The notes beneath the pieces are model-generated. The model saw nothing but the letters and a program-made list of their open reading frames with translations. It was not told the origin of the DNA and did not search any database. A DNA stretch of 64,000 nt from Anaerolineaceae bacterium (lineage in GTDB: Bacteria > Chloroflexota > Anaerolineae > Aggregatilineales > Phototrophicaceae). This document shows, one piece after another, positions 8,735-17,580 of this stretch (position 1 is its first letter; the number at the start of each line of letters is the position of its first letter). The stretch lies in the NCBI GenBank assembly GCA_007693385.1, contig REDR01000042.1:1-64000 (forward strand), read 5' to 3'. Position numbers and translations under genes: made by a program.

Positions 8735-8926
8735 ATGACAGACGACCACCCCCCACACGACAAACCGCCACGCCAGCCGCGCATCATCTACGGCGCGGTG
8801 AAGCCGCCGATTCCCAACTATACGCTATCCACCGTCTGCCCCAACTGCGAAGCGCCCACCGTGCGCCGCGCCTGCAAAGTGCGCTGTGAGCGCTGTGGCT
8901 TCATGTGGGATTGTAGCGAGTTGTGA
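8735..8926 (+). CDS. Small zinc-ribbon protein
   Basis: 63-residue protein with a proline-rich N-terminus and a compact C-terminal zinc ribbon: CPNC (about residues 35-38) paired with CERC (about 51-54), plus extra cysteines nearby. Such small zinc-binding proteins often bind nucleic acid or partner proteins, but no specific role can be read here. ATG start, no strong ribosome-binding site. It sits in a 287-base gap between the sigma factor gene and a convergent oxidoreductase. The four regularly spaced cysteines are the main evidence that it is real. Confidence 0.6.
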   Translation: MTDDHPPHDKPPRQPRIIYGAVKPPIPNYTLSTVCPNCEAPTVRRACKVRCERCGFMWDCSEL

Positions 8927-8945
8927 TCGTCCGTCGCGCCGCGAT

Positions 8946-10268
8946 CTACTCCGCCATGATCTGACCGGCCACGCGCCGCCCCATCTCCACCGCGAAATTC
9001 GTCCCGCGATCCCACGGATAAACCTGACTCATGCTCGCCCAATACACGCCGGGCATCGGCGTCTTTAACGGCGGGATGTTCTTGCTGTGGTTGACGCCGG
9101 GCACCGGCTGGGCATACGGCGCACGGAACACCCACGAGCGCTTGATCCAGCTTGGCCGGAAATCGGCGTTGAAGTGGTGCAACACATCAACGAAGCGCCG
9201 CGTCAATTCATCTTCGCTCAGCGTGAAGTATTCATGATCGGCGGGCACATAGTCGCCGCAATACACGATCACGTCATCGCCGTAGTGCTGGCGTGGTAGC
9301 CAGTTGGTATGCTCCACCAGCGCCAGAAACGGAAAACGGTTACTGCGCTTGTCGGCGCTGGTCGCCGGTAGATTCAGCCAGTACGTGCCGTCGGTCAGTA
9401 GCGATTGATCCAGCGCCAGCACCACACACACCGCGCCGATGCTCTGCAACGCGCCGACCTGTTGCCCGTACAGCGAATCGGCCAGCGCGTCGCCGGTCAT
9501 CTTCAGCAGTAGATTCGGTGATGTGGTCGATAGCACGCGGTCATAACGCTGAGCGCCGCCGCCGGTTTCTAGCACCGGCTGGCCGTCCGCCCAGTTGATG
9601 CGCTCCACGCGGGTATTCAAATGGATGGTGACATCGCCCGCCGATTGCACCCGCGCCGCCATCGCGTTCAACGCCGCCTGAAAGCCGCCTTTGTAGATGC
9701 CCAGCCGCAGGCTACGCGCCCGAATCCGCGCCCACATCCACGCCATGTTAACCTGCTGGTAATGATCGCCGAATTTGCCGATCAGCAACGGGCGGAAAAA
9801 CTTGTCGTAAGCCGCCTTCCCCATGTGGCTCAACATCCATTCGTGCGCGGTGTACTGCTCCAGATCGAGACCATCCGCTTTCAGCTTGAGGAAAGCCCCC
9901 CACGCGCCCATGCGGGCTGTCGCCAACGGGCCAATCGGCAGGAACACGGCGCTGGGCGAAATCTCCGAACGGTAAATCTTGCCGTCGATCCAATAGCTGG
10001 TCTTGGGGCGCGGGAAGATCACGTTATCCCACAGGTTCATCTCCTGCAAAATGGCTTTGATGTCGGTGTCAGTCTCGAACCAGTGATGATAGAACTTTTC
10101 CAGATGCCAGTCCCAGCCGGGCGCCTTGAAGCCCGCCGCCAGCCCGCCGATCTCCGCGCCCGCTTCGTAGATCGTCACGCGATGTCCGGCGTTCGCTAAA
10201 TCCCACGCGGCGGCGATGCCGGTCGCGCCCGCGCCGATGATCCCCACAGATAGCGGTTGTTGCGTCAT
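8946..10268 (-). CDS. FAD-dependent amine oxidase/protoporphyrinogen-oxidase-like oxidoreductase
   Basis: 440-residue flavoprotein. The N-terminal Rossmann motif VGIIGAGATGIAAAWDLANAG is followed by the second FAD-binding stretch TIYEAGAEIGGLAAGF. The C-terminal GVYWASMSQVYPWDRGTNFAVEMG is the usual closing FAD contact. The overall pattern matches the amine-oxidase/phytoene-desaturase superfamily, and similar proteins are often annotated as protoporphyrinogen oxidase-like or UDP-galactopyranose mutase-like. The substrate cannot be deduced. The start is ATG at 10268, where the Rossmann motif begins close to the N-terminus; the open frame continues 58 codons upstream into repeat-like intergenic DNA. 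It is divergent from the polysaccharide cluster and may modify a cell-envelope precursor. Confidence 0.82.
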   Translation of the reverse strand: MTQQPLSVGIIGAGATGIAAAWDLANAGHRVTIYEAGAEIGGLAAGFKAPGWDWHLEKFYHHWFETDTDIKAILQEMNLWDNVIFPRPKTSYWIDGKIYRSEISPSAVFLPIGPLATARMGAWGAFLKLKADGLDLEQYTAHEWMLSHMGKAAYDKFFRPLLIGKFGDHYQQVNMAWMWARIRARSLRLGIYKGGFQAALNAMAARVQSAGDVTIHLNTRVERINWADGQPVLETGGGAQRYDRVLSTTSPNLLLKMTGDALADSLYGQQVGALQSIGAVCVVLALDQSLLTDGTYWLNLPATSADKRSNRFPFLALVEHTNWLPRQHYGDDVIVYCGDYVPADHEYFTLSEDELTRRFVDVLHHFNADFRPSWIKRSWVFRAPYAQPVPGVNHSKNIPPLKTPMPGVYWASMSQVYPWDRGTNFAVEMGRRVAGQIMAE

Positions 10269-10347
10269 GTGTCGTCTGCCTTTCGTGCTTGCCATTCGCC
10301 CGTCAGGGGCGCGTATACCGGCTATTTTACATCGCCCGTCCACAATC

Positions 10348-10377
10348 CGCCCGCGTGAATCACGCCCGCATGAATCA
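10348..10377. repeat. 15-bp tandem duplication
   Basis: Two adjacent copies of CGCCCGCRTGAATCA (10348-10362 and 10363-10377, one mismatch) in the divergent intergenic space upstream of the oxidoreductase. Only two copies, so this is a local duplication. Confidence 0.8.
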
Positions 10378-10464
10378 CGCGCAATTGCGGATAGCCCTAG
10401 AACAAAAACAAGAGTCAGGTAAAATGACGGGCGTTGAAACACTTGTCACGCGGAGGGAACGCTT

Positions 10465-11124
10465 TTGAATCTCAGTGAATATTTTCGTCTGGTCACGCGG
10501 CGCGGCTGGATACTGCTAGCGCTGGCGCTCATCATCGGGGCGACGGCCTTCTTCATCAGCAGACAGCAGACGCCGGTTTATCGAGCGACGCAGAAAGTCG
10601 TCATCCAGCCATCCCGCGCCGACCTTGGGCTAGCAGAGGCCAGCGTCCGGTTGATTAATTCGCTGGTTGTCATCGCGGATAGTCAGGAAGTCGCCGCCGA
10701 GATTATCGAGCGACTTCAGCTTGATATTACGCCGGGAGAACTGATGAGTAACGTCACCATCGCGCCCGACCAGTTGCGCCTGACGATCCAGATTGACGTT
10801 GATAATATCAACCCGGGAGTAGCGCAAGACCTCGCCCGCGCCTGGGGGCAGTGGTTACAAGATTACCGTATCGAACAAAACCAGCAAGCCCAGCGCGAAG
10901 ACCGCGTAGACGCCGTTCTGCCAGATTTACCCAGCGTTGGGCAGTCCGCCCCGCGCCCGCTATTCAATGCGATTGCTGGCGCGTTGCTCGGCTTGATCGT
11001 CGGCGGCGCTATCGTGTTCACGCTGGAATATCTGGAAAGCGCGATGGTTCGTCGCCGTGAAGATATTGAGCGCACCATCGACTTGAACGTACTGGCGGCC
11101 ATACCGCCCACTGAAGGCCAATAA
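10465..11124 (+). CDS. Wzz-type polysaccharide chain-length/copolymerase protein
   Basis: 219-residue inner-membrane protein of the Wzz/polysaccharide copolymerase type. One membrane helix lies at about residues 13-32 (RRGWILLALALIIGATAFFI) and a second near the C-terminus (about 165-190, LFNAIAGALLGLIVGGAIVF). Between them is an extracytoplasmic domain with helical segments, and a cytoplasmic tail contains the typical REDIERTIDLNVLAAIP. Partners of this kind control polymer length and work with a BY-kinase, which is encoded 16 bases downstream. TTG start behind GGAGG. First gene of the wzz-kinase-esterase-rmlA-HAD-rmlB cluster. Confidence 0.85.
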   Translation: MNLSEYFRLVTRRGWILLALALIIGATAFFISRQQTPVYRATQKVVIQPSRADLGLAEASVRLINSLVVIADSQEVAAEIIERLQLDITPGELMSNVTIAPDQLRLTIQIDVDNINPGVAQDLARAWGQWLQDYRIEQNQQAQREDRVDAVLPDLPSVGQSAPRPLFNAIAGALLGLIVGGAIVFTLEYLESAMVRRREDIERTIDLNVLAAIPPTEGQ

Positions 11125-11140
11125 AGGGGAGATATGCCCG

Positions 11141-11800
11141 ATGACCGCTAATCTCATCACACTGACCGCGCCGCGCTCGGCGGCGGCGGAAGCGTACCGC
11201 ACGCTCCGCACCAATTTGATGTTCAGCAAGCTGAAATCCGACGCGCCCCTGCATACCATCATGTTGACATCCGCCGCCGATAGCGAAGACAAGAGCGCCG
11301 CCTGCGCGAATCTGGCGGTTGCTTTCGCACAGGCTGGTAATAAGGTCATCCTTGTGGATGCCGATTTGCGCCGTCCGCTACAGCATGACATCTGGGGGAT
11401 CGCCAACCAGCGCGGCCTGATGACGTTGATGCAGGACGACGCCGCCCTCGCCGAGCCGCCTCTGGTCGCTACCGGCGTTGACGGCCTATCGGTTTTGCCC
11501 ACCGGCGACCTGCCACCGATTCCGGCGGATGTGCTGAGTAACCCGCGTCTGCGCGAGGTGATCGGCGTGCTGAAAGCGCGGGCGGATTATATCATCTTCG
11601 ATACCGCGCCGGTGCTGGCCGCCACCGATGCCGCCTTGCTCAGCAGTTGCGTTGATGGCGTTCTGCTGGTGGTACGCGCCGCCCATACCCGCCGCGACCA
11701 TGTGGCGCAGGCCAAGCAGACGCTAGAGCGCGTCAACGCGCATTTGATCGGCTCGGTGCTGACCAATGCGCCCGATGATGGCATGAAGGGGTATAATTAG
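11141..11800 (+). CDS. BY-kinase/CpsD-like ATPase with degenerate P-loop
   Basis: 219-residue CpsD/CapB-family protein, the cytoplasmic partner of the Wzz-like protein encoded just upstream. It has the family's N-terminal SAAAEAYRTLRTNL, Walker A' VILVDADLRRP and Walker B IIFDTAPVLAATDA. The Walker A loop, however, reads SAADSEDKSA where active members have a glycine-rich GxGKS/T loop: Lys and Ser remain but the flanking glycines are gone. The usual C-terminal tyrosine cluster is also absent; only one Tyr sits near the end (KGYN). It may bind nucleotide weakly, act as a scaffold, or be a lineage-specific variant. Family membership is clear; kinase activity is doubtful. Confidence 0.85.
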   Translation: MTANLITLTAPRSAAAEAYRTLRTNLMFSKLKSDAPLHTIMLTSAADSEDKSAACANLAVAFAQAGNKVILVDADLRRPLQHDIWGIANQRGLMTLMQDDAALAEPPLVATGVDGLSVLPTGDLPPIPADVLSNPRLREVIGVLKARADYIIFDTAPVLAATDAALLSSCVDGVLLVVRAAHTRRDHVAQAKQTLERVNAHLIGSVLTNAPDDGMKGYN

Positions 11801-11805
11801 GCTTG

Positions 11806-12474
11806 ATGATGGACGAAAAAACGTTTACCGCACGCATCCGGCGCGACACCGATTGGCCGTATCTGCTGTATCTGCCGTCCGACTACGACGCCGACGGCCA
11901 ACCCGCCCCGTTGATCCTGTTCTTGCATGGGGCGGGCGAGCGTGGCGAAGATGGCGACATCGTGCGGACGCAAGGGCTACCGGCTTATATCGAATCCGGC
12001 CATGATCTACCGTTCATCGTAGTTGCGCCGGTCTGCCCGCCCGATCAACGCTGGGAATATTACCGCGATGACCTCATCCAGCTACTCGACCACATCACCG
12101 CCGAGCATAACGTCGATGCGACGCGGGTCTATCTGACCGGCTTGAGCATGGGCGGCTTCGGCACATGGGATTTAGCGCGGTTGTATCCGCAACGCTTCGC
12201 CGCTATCGCGCCGATTTGCGGCGGCCTATCGTGGGAGATTGACCTGCACGCCGCCGCCCGCGTCCTCAAGCACATGCCGACATGGGCGTTTCATGGTGAA
12301 CGCGACGATGTCGTCCTGCCGGAACAGACGACGCGCATCATCGACGCCATCCGCGAGCAGGGCGGCCAGCCGGAATTGACGCTATACCCCGACGCCCGCC
12401 ATGATTCATGGACGGCCACCTATCGGGATTCGCACCTATACGAGTGGTTTCTGGCGCACAGCCTGACACGCTGA
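11806..12474 (+). CDS. Alpha/beta-hydrolase esterase (Esterase D/phospholipase-like)
   Basis: 222-residue serine hydrolase of the prolyl-oligopeptidase/carboxylesterase-like alpha/beta fold. It has the oxyanion-side LILFLHGAGERG, the nucleophile elbow GLSMGG (Ser), the acid-loop HGERDDVV and the C-terminal histidine in YPDARHDSW. No signal peptide, so cytoplasmic. Such enzymes remove acyl groups from sugars or small esters, and its position inside the polysaccharide cluster suggests deacylation of a glycan precursor, which is inference. Two adjacent ATG codons (11806, 11809) and an upstream TTG are possible starts. A TATAAT sequence lies within the end of the preceding gene (11792-11797) and might give separate transcription. 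Confidence 0.8.
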   Translation: MMDEKTFTARIRRDTDWPYLLYLPSDYDADGQPAPLILFLHGAGERGEDGDIVRTQGLPAYIESGHDLPFIVVAPVCPPDQRWEYYRDDLIQLLDHITAEHNVDATRVYLTGLSMGGFGTWDLARLYPQRFAAIAPICGGLSWEIDLHAAARVLKHMPTWAFHGERDDVVLPEQTTRIIDAIREQGGQPELTLYPDARHDSWTATYRDSHLYEWFLAHSLTR

Positions 12475-12507
12475 CCGCCTATCGCAATTCAGGAGGGAAC
12501 GCAACTT

Positions 12508-13584
12508 ATGAAAGGCTTAATCCTCAGTGGCGGCAAGGGTACGCGCCTGTATCCGTTGACCTACACCCGCGCCAAACAGTTGATTCCGGTGGCGAATAAG
12601 CCGGTGCTGGTGCGCGTCATCGAAGCGATCCGCGAGGCGGGCGTGACCGACATCGGCATCATCGTCGGCGATACCGCGCCGGAGATCGAAGAAGCGCTGA
12701 ACGCCCGCGACGATCTGGGCGTGAACATCACCTACATTCCGCAGGACGCGCCGAAAGGTCTGGCGCACGCGGTACAGATCGCGGCGGATTTCATCGGTGA
12801 TGATCGCTTCGTGATGTTTCTGGGCGATAACGTGATCGAGGGCGGCATTACCGACCTCATCCGCGATTTTTCCGCCAACGACTGGAACAGCCAGATCGTG
12901 CTGAAGCGCGTGCCGCACAAAGACGCCTCATCGTATGGCGTGGCCGTGCTCAGGCCGGATGGCACCGTCGAGCGTCTGGTGGAAAAGCCGCCCGACCCGC
13001 CGAGCGATCTGGCGCTGGTCGGCATTTATATGTTCGATCATCACGTATTCGAGGCGGTACGCAACATCAAACCATCCGCACGCGGCGAACTGGAAATCAC
13101 CGACGCGATCCAATGGCTGATCGACAACGGTTATCGCGTCTACCCGCATGTGCATGAAGGCTGGTGGATCGACACCGGCAAGGCGAAAGACATGCTAGCC
13201 GCTAACGATCAAGTCTTGATGGAGATCGCGCCCCACATCGACGCGACGGCGGTCATCGAAGATAGCCGCATCGACTCCCGCGTGACCATTGAGGCGGGCG
13301 CTCGCGTCATCCGTAGCGTGGTACGCGGCCCGGCTATCATCGGCGCGGGCACCACCATCACCGATAGCTACATCGGCCCGTTCACCAGCATCGCGCATGA
13401 TGTGAAAGTCGAATCGTGCGAAATCGAGCATTGCATCGTGCTAGAGCATAGCGCCCTGCGGAATCTGCCCGCCCGCCTGCAAGATAGCCTGATCGGGCGT
13501 CATGCGGAGGTCGGCGGCGACGAACGTAAGCCGCGCTCACTCAAGATGAAGCTGGGCGACTACAGCAAAGTATGGATACCGTGA
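12508..13584 (+). CDS. rmlA: Glucose-1-phosphate thymidylyltransferase (long RmlA type)
   Basis: 358-residue nucleotidyltransferase that couples glucose-1-phosphate to dTTP, giving dTDP-glucose, the first step toward dTDP-rhamnose and other deoxysugars. The N-terminal signature is GLILSGGKGTRLYPLT. Other family motifs are LGDNVIEGG, VEKPPDPPSDLALVGIY and GWWIDTGKAKDML. The C-terminal hundred residues form a left-handed beta-helix with hexapeptide-like repeats, characteristic of the long RmlA/StrD branch rather than the 290-residue enterobacterial form. ATG with AGGAGGGA upstream. It lies two genes before rmlB, supporting the dTDP-sugar assignment over UDP- or CDP-glucose. Confidence 0.9.
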   Translation: MKGLILSGGKGTRLYPLTYTRAKQLIPVANKPVLVRVIEAIREAGVTDIGIIVGDTAPEIEEALNARDDLGVNITYIPQDAPKGLAHAVQIAADFIGDDRFVMFLGDNVIEGGITDLIRDFSANDWNSQIVLKRVPHKDASSYGVAVLRPDGTVERLVEKPPDPPSDLALVGIYMFDHHVFEAVRNIKPSARGELEITDAIQWLIDNGYRVYPHVHEGWWIDTGKAKDMLAANDQVLMEIAPHIDATAVIEDSRIDSRVTIEAGARVIRSVVRGPAIIGAGTTITDSYIGPFTSIAHDVKVESCEIEHCIVLEHSALRNLPARLQDSLIGRHAEVGGDERKPRSLKMKLGDYSKVWIP

Positions 13585-13598
13585 AGGACGACGACTCT

Positions 13599-14489
13599 AT
13601 GAGCCAACAACCGAAGATCGAAATGGTCGCCATCGACGTAGACGATACGCTGATGAACAGCCGTCAGCAGTTATCCGAGCGCAACGAGCAGGCGATCAAA
13701 GCGGCGATTGCGTCCGGCGTGCGCGTCTCGCTGGCGACGGGCAAAACATGGTCGAGTACCCGCGACATCATCCAGCGCACCGGCATCAACGCGCCCGGCG
13801 TATACATTCAAGGGCTGGCGGTGTATGAGCCGGACGGCAAGCTACTGCAACAGCAAACCCTGCCGCCGCACGTCTGCCGCCAGATCATCACATTCGCGGA
13901 AGATCGCGGTTTTAAGGTGGTCGCCTATTGCGGGGATCGCCTGCTGACGCGGGCTTCATCGCCCGATGTGGACTGGCTCAGCGAGAAGTACAGCGAACCG
14001 GCGCTAGAGCCGGTCGGCGCGTTGCAGAACATCCTTGATGAAATACCGGTCAATAAATTGCTGGTCATCAAGAAAGACGATGTGCCCCGCGTGCGGGCGA
14101 TACGCTGGCAACTGGAGCGCCAGCTAGACGGGCGGGCGCGTATCGTCGATGTGATGATCCCCGATATGATCGAGATATTGCCGCCGAACGTCTCCAAAGG
14201 CGGCACCGTCCGCGCTTTGCTCAAATCGCTGAACATCCAGCCGGAGAATCTGCTGGCGATTGGTGACGGCAAAAACGATATTGAGATGATCCAGATGGCC
14301 GGAATCGGCGTCGCCGTCGCCAACGCGAACGACGCGCTGAAAGCGGTGGCCGATCATGTGGTCGCCAGCCATGACGAAAGCGGCGTGGCCGAAGCGATTG
14401 ACCGCTTCGTGCTGGGTGGCGCGTTGGCGGCGGCGGAAAAAGCGGCGCAGGCCGCATCAGACGACGACACCACGACGGAGGACGCCTAA
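13599..14489 (+). CDS. Cof-type HAD-superfamily phosphatase
   Basis: 296-residue HAD hydrolase of the Cof/IIB type. The four motifs are VAIDVDDTLMNS (nucleophile Asp), SLATGKTWSS, the Lys of VSKGGTVRALL, and GDGKNDIEMIQMAGIGVAVANA. These enzymes dephosphorylate sugar phosphates or small phosphorylated metabolites. The start ATG at 13599 follows AAGGA by ten bases; a frame from 13572 overlaps the rmlA stop and is less likely. The alanine-rich, acidic C-terminal 30 residues look disordered. Between rmlA and rmlB, it may act on a sugar phosphate in the same pathway, though many Cof enzymes are promiscuous. Confidence 0.88.
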   Translation: MSQQPKIEMVAIDVDDTLMNSRQQLSERNEQAIKAAIASGVRVSLATGKTWSSTRDIIQRTGINAPGVYIQGLAVYEPDGKLLQQQTLPPHVCRQIITFAEDRGFKVVAYCGDRLLTRASSPDVDWLSEKYSEPALEPVGALQNILDEIPVNKLLVIKKDDVPRVRAIRWQLERQLDGRARIVDVMIPDMIEILPPNVSKGGTVRALLKSLNIQPENLLAIGDGKNDIEMIQMAGIGVAVANANDALKAVADHVVASHDESGVAEAIDRFVLGGALAAAEKAAQAASDDDTTTEDA

Positions 14490-14491
14490 TC

Positions 14492-15517
14492 ATGAAGAAT
14501 ATTTTAGTCACCGGCGCGGCGGGGTTCATCGGGAGCGCGTTCGCCCGTTACATGGTCAACACCTACCCGCATTACAACATCATCGTATTCGACAAGCTGA
14601 CGTATGCTGGCAATCTCAACAACCTGACGCCGATTGACGACGAGCCGAACTATCGCTTCGTGCGTGGCGACATCGCCGACCGTGACGCGGTGCGCCGGAC
14701 GCTGGCCGAATATCAGATTGATACGGTGGTCAACTTCGCGGCGGAAAGCCACGTTGACCGCAGTATCTTACAGCCGGATGCGTTCATCCATACCGATGTC
14801 GTCGGCGTGTATATCATGCTGGACGAGAGCAAAAAGCACGGCGTCGGGCGCTTCCTGCAAGTCTCCACTGATGAAGTCTATGGCGATGTCGAAAGCGGCT
14901 ACTCCGTCGAGACCGATACATTCCTGCCGAATAGCCCCTACGCGGCGAGCAAAGCGGGCGGCGAGTTGATGGTGCGGGCGTATCATGTGACGCACGGCAT
15001 GGACACCGTGATTACACGCGGCAGTAACACCTTCGGCCCGTACCAGTATCCAGAGAAACTGTTGCCGCTTTTCATCACCGAAGCGCTGGACGATAAGCCG
15101 CTACCGCTTTATGGTGATGGCCTACAGGTGCGCGATTGGCTGTATGTCGAAGATCACGTCACCGGCGTTGACGCGGTATTGCATCGCGGCGAGTCCGGCG
15201 AAGCGTATAATGTGGCTGGCGAGAACGAACTGCACAATATCGACGTGGTGAAGCAGATGCTGGCGCTGGTCGGCAAGCCGGAATCGCTGATTAAGCATGT
15301 ACCAGACCGTGAAGGCCATGACCGCCGCTACGCGATGAATTGCGATAAACTGCGGGCGATAGGCTGGGAGCGCCGCTACAACTTCCCCGACGCGCTGGCG
15401 GAGACGGTGCGCTGGTATCATGATAACGAATGGTGGTGGCGCGAGATCAAGACCGGCGATTATCTGGATTATTTCAAACAGCAATACGCCGCCCGGTTAT
15501 CAGCAGACGCCGATTAA
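14492..15517 (+). CDS. rmlB: dTDP-glucose 4,6-dehydratase
   Basis: 341-residue extended SDR enzyme converting dTDP-glucose to dTDP-4-keto-6-deoxyglucose. It has the NAD-binding VTGAAGFIGSAFARY, the NFAAESHVDRS signature, STDEVYGDVE, the catalytic YAASKAGGE (YxxxK), TRGSNTFGPYQYPEKLLP, and GDGLQVRDWLYVEDH; all are diagnostic of RmlB. It starts two bases after the HAD gene, so the pair is probably cotranscribed. With rmlA nearby and rmlD at 48650, three of the four dTDP-rhamnose enzymes are in the window; rmlC is not seen. Confidence 0.96.
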   Translation: MKNILVTGAAGFIGSAFARYMVNTYPHYNIIVFDKLTYAGNLNNLTPIDDEPNYRFVRGDIADRDAVRRTLAEYQIDTVVNFAAESHVDRSILQPDAFIHTDVVGVYIMLDESKKHGVGRFLQVSTDEVYGDVESGYSVETDTFLPNSPYAASKAGGELMVRAYHVTHGMDTVITRGSNTFGPYQYPEKLLPLFITEALDDKPLPLYGDGLQVRDWLYVEDHVTGVDAVLHRGESGEAYNVAGENELHNIDVVKQMLALVGKPESLIKHVPDREGHDRRYAMNCDKLRAIGWERRYNFPDALAETVRWYHDNEWWWREIKTGDYLDYFKQQYAARLSADAD

Positions 15518-15529
15518 CCGCGCCGCCGA

Positions 15530-15955
15530 CTATGGATCGCTCGGCGGCGTTCGCGCCAGTATCACCAATCCCGCACCCACGCCCAGCAAGCCACCGGCCA
15601 CCATCCACACCGGCGCAAGCGACAACATCGCCCCCATCAGCGCGTTGGGATAGTCGGGGACGATGTGGGCGTGGCGCACGTTCTTCAGGAGCATCAACGC
15701 CGTCGCGCTGACCGCCCCGCCGAATCCGGCCACGATTCCGGCCAGCGCCCCCCATAGCGGCACGGCGCGGGGCGGGATGGTCTGCCCGCCGTAGCGGTTC
15801 AGCGTCCACGTCAACAGCCACACGCCCGCCGTCAACGCGCCGAGCGTCGCCACCGGCCACACGTGATCGTCTTCGCGCCCCAGCCAGACGAAAACCGCCA
15901 GCCCCCACGCGATCACCAGCCAGCGCGACCAGCCCGACGGACGTGGTAGCGTCAT
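15530..15955 (-). CDS. Four-helix membrane protein of unknown function
   Basis: 141-residue hydrophobic protein with about four predicted membrane segments (near residues 10-25, 35-50, 63-88 and 108-132) and a short proline-rich C-terminus. No family was recognised. Its start overlaps the stop of the upstream GH13 gene by four bases, so the two are translationally coupled, and a role alongside that glycosidase is possible. It is convergent with rmlB, 12 bases from its stop. Confidence 0.65.
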   Translation of the reverse strand: MTLPRPSGWSRWLVIAWGLAVFVWLGREDDHVWPVATLGALTAGVWLLTWTLNRYGGQTIPPRAVPLWGALAGIVAGFGGAVSATALMLLKNVRHAHIVPDYPNALMGAMLSLAPVWMVAGGLLGVGAGLVILARTPPSDP

Positions 15956-17445
15956 TTGCGCTCGAAGCGGAACACGTGCGACTGGTACGCCTCTAATTCG
16001 ACGTACAAGCCCTCATCCGCGATCTGATCGCCGTGTCCGTGCGTATCCAGTCCGGATAGCACATCGACCAGCCGCCAATCGTGGCCGCGTATCTGCTCCC
16101 AGCCGTACATCCGCACGAAGCCCTGTGACCAGCGATGCGTCGGGTTGGTGACGATCAGCCGGAAGTCGGTGCCGTGCGCCCAGCCGTAAGCCAGCAGATG
16201 CAGATTAGTGTAATTGCCCGGATACGATTCATAGACCTCAAACAGCCGCCACGATCCAAGCTGATACACCGGATGCCGCGTTTCGGCTAGTAGCTTGCGG
16301 TAGAAGCCATCCAGCGCCCAGTTTTCCGGCTCGTGCGGGCGGCGGTTGATCTGCATCGGAATTTTGATCGTCCGTCCGGTGAATTGCCCGTCGTGGAGCA
16401 AGACCGCGCCCGGCAATGTGGCGATCAGCACCGCGCCCGGCCTCTGCCGTTCGATGCCCAGCGATGCGGCGGCGCGTTGCTCGTCGTGGTTCTCGATGAA
16501 GCGCACCTGTCGCTCTTGATAGCGCGACGCCGCCTGTAGATGCTCGCGGATCAGATGCACGAAGCCGTCCTGAATGCGATCATACAGCCGCTTGTCATAC
16601 GTGTAATCGAAGCCCTGCTGAAGCATCTCGTATTCCATGTCCCAGTAGACTTCGGCCATGAACAGGCAGTCGGGGTGATCTTCTTTGACCGCCGGGATGA
16701 TGTCCTCCCAGAATTCGGTATCCGGTGCGCCGTCCGACAGGAAATAGCCCCATGTGCGCTCGAATACGTCGTTGGTCATCAGCATCGCCATATCACAGCG
16801 GATGCCGTCGCATTGGCTGGCGATGTCGCACAGCACATCCACCGCCGCCCGCCGATATTCCAGCGAGAAGGCGTTGACCTGCGCGGTATCAATCCAGCCC
16901 GGGAAGTACGGGTCGCGCCCATGCGCGAAGATCATCTCCTGTCCTTTGTCGTTCTTGGTACGGAAGAACAAATCCGGCGCTTCTTCCAGATTGCTCGCCG
17001 TGCCGCGAATCAGATAGTGCGGCTTCTCGTTGATCCAGTGGTGATCGGTGGCGACATGGTTCGGCACGTAGTCCAGAATCAGCTTGAGGCCGAGACCGGC
17101 CAGCCGTTCGCGCACCTTCGCCAATGCCGCCCGCCCGCCGAAGCGCTCATCGACGGTATACGCGCCGATGGCATACGCCGAGCCGACCACATCTTCATCG
17201 GTCAGGTCAGACAGTACCGGACGGTACTCGTGCTTGTAGTTCAACGCGCTTTCGCGTCCGGCGGGATTGCGTTGCCACACGCCCATCAGCCAGATGGCGT
17301 CTACGTTGAGCGCGTCTAATTCCCGAAAAACGTCGTCGGGGATGTTGTCCAGCGTGATCGGGCGGTCATAGCGCTCACTCAACGCGGTTAGCCATACCCA
17401 TGTATTGATTTGAAAAATGAACGGTTTATTCGGCCAGCTTGCCAT
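15952..17445 (-). CDS. GH13 alpha-amylase-family glycoside hydrolase
   Basis: 497-residue cytoplasmic GH13 enzyme with a (beta/alpha)8 barrel. Catalytic motifs are DYVPNH (residues 125-130), the nucleophile Asp218 in GIRCDMAM, the acid/base Glu265 in FMAEVYW, and the transition-state pair His320-Asp321 in FIENHDEQR. A C-terminal beta-domain follows from about residue 400. There is no signal peptide. Such proteins act on alpha-glucans, maltooligosaccharides or related glycosides; exact specificity is not evident. It begins with ATG at 17445 and is coupled to a membrane protein downstream. Confidence 0.88.
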   Translation of the reverse strand: MASWPNKPFIFQINTWVWLTALSERYDRPITLDNIPDDVFRELDALNVDAIWLMGVWQRNPAGRESALNYKHEYRPVLSDLTDEDVVGSAYAIGAYTVDERFGGRAALAKVRERLAGLGLKLILDYVPNHVATDHHWINEKPHYLIRGTASNLEEAPDLFFRTKNDKGQEMIFAHGRDPYFPGWIDTAQVNAFSLEYRRAAVDVLCDIASQCDGIRCDMAMLMTNDVFERTWGYFLSDGAPDTEFWEDIIPAVKEDHPDCLFMAEVYWDMEYEMLQQGFDYTYDKRLYDRIQDGFVHLIREHLQAASRYQERQVRFIENHDEQRAAASLGIERQRPGAVLIATLPGAVLLHDGQFTGRTIKIPMQINRRPHEPENWALDGFYRKLLAETRHPVYQLGSWRLFEVYESYPGNYTNLHLLAYGWAHGTDFRLIVTNPTHRWSQGFVRMYGWEQIRGHDWRLVDVLSGLDTHGHGDQIADEGLYVELEAYQSHVFRFERK

Positions 17446-17557
17446 TACAACCTCTCGGGGTTTTCGTTAGATGCAGAGCATTATACAGAAAGATTGGTTC
17501 TGCGGGGTGACTGGACAAGATCGCCGCGTATAGTGATAATCTAATTTTAATGTTGGC

Positions 17558-17563
17558 TATAAT
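17558..17563 (+). promoter_or_regulatory. Candidate -10 element for the cupin gene
   Basis: TATAAT at 17558-17563, 17 bases before the cupin start. No recognisable -35 hexamer at the proper distance. The 130-base gap up to the divergent GH13 gene contains nothing else notable. Confidence 0.4.
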
Positions 17564-17580
17564 CTTTTAAGGATAGCGTG

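Noticed and set aside
10348-10377. CRISPR array
   Set aside because: Only two adjacent 15-bp units with no spacers; a simple tandem duplication.
16540-17319. Plus-strand gene antisense to the GH13 enzyme
   Set aside because: The 259-codon frame has no start signal or domain and mirrors a gene with full catalytic motifs; long antisense frames are expected in GC-rich DNA.
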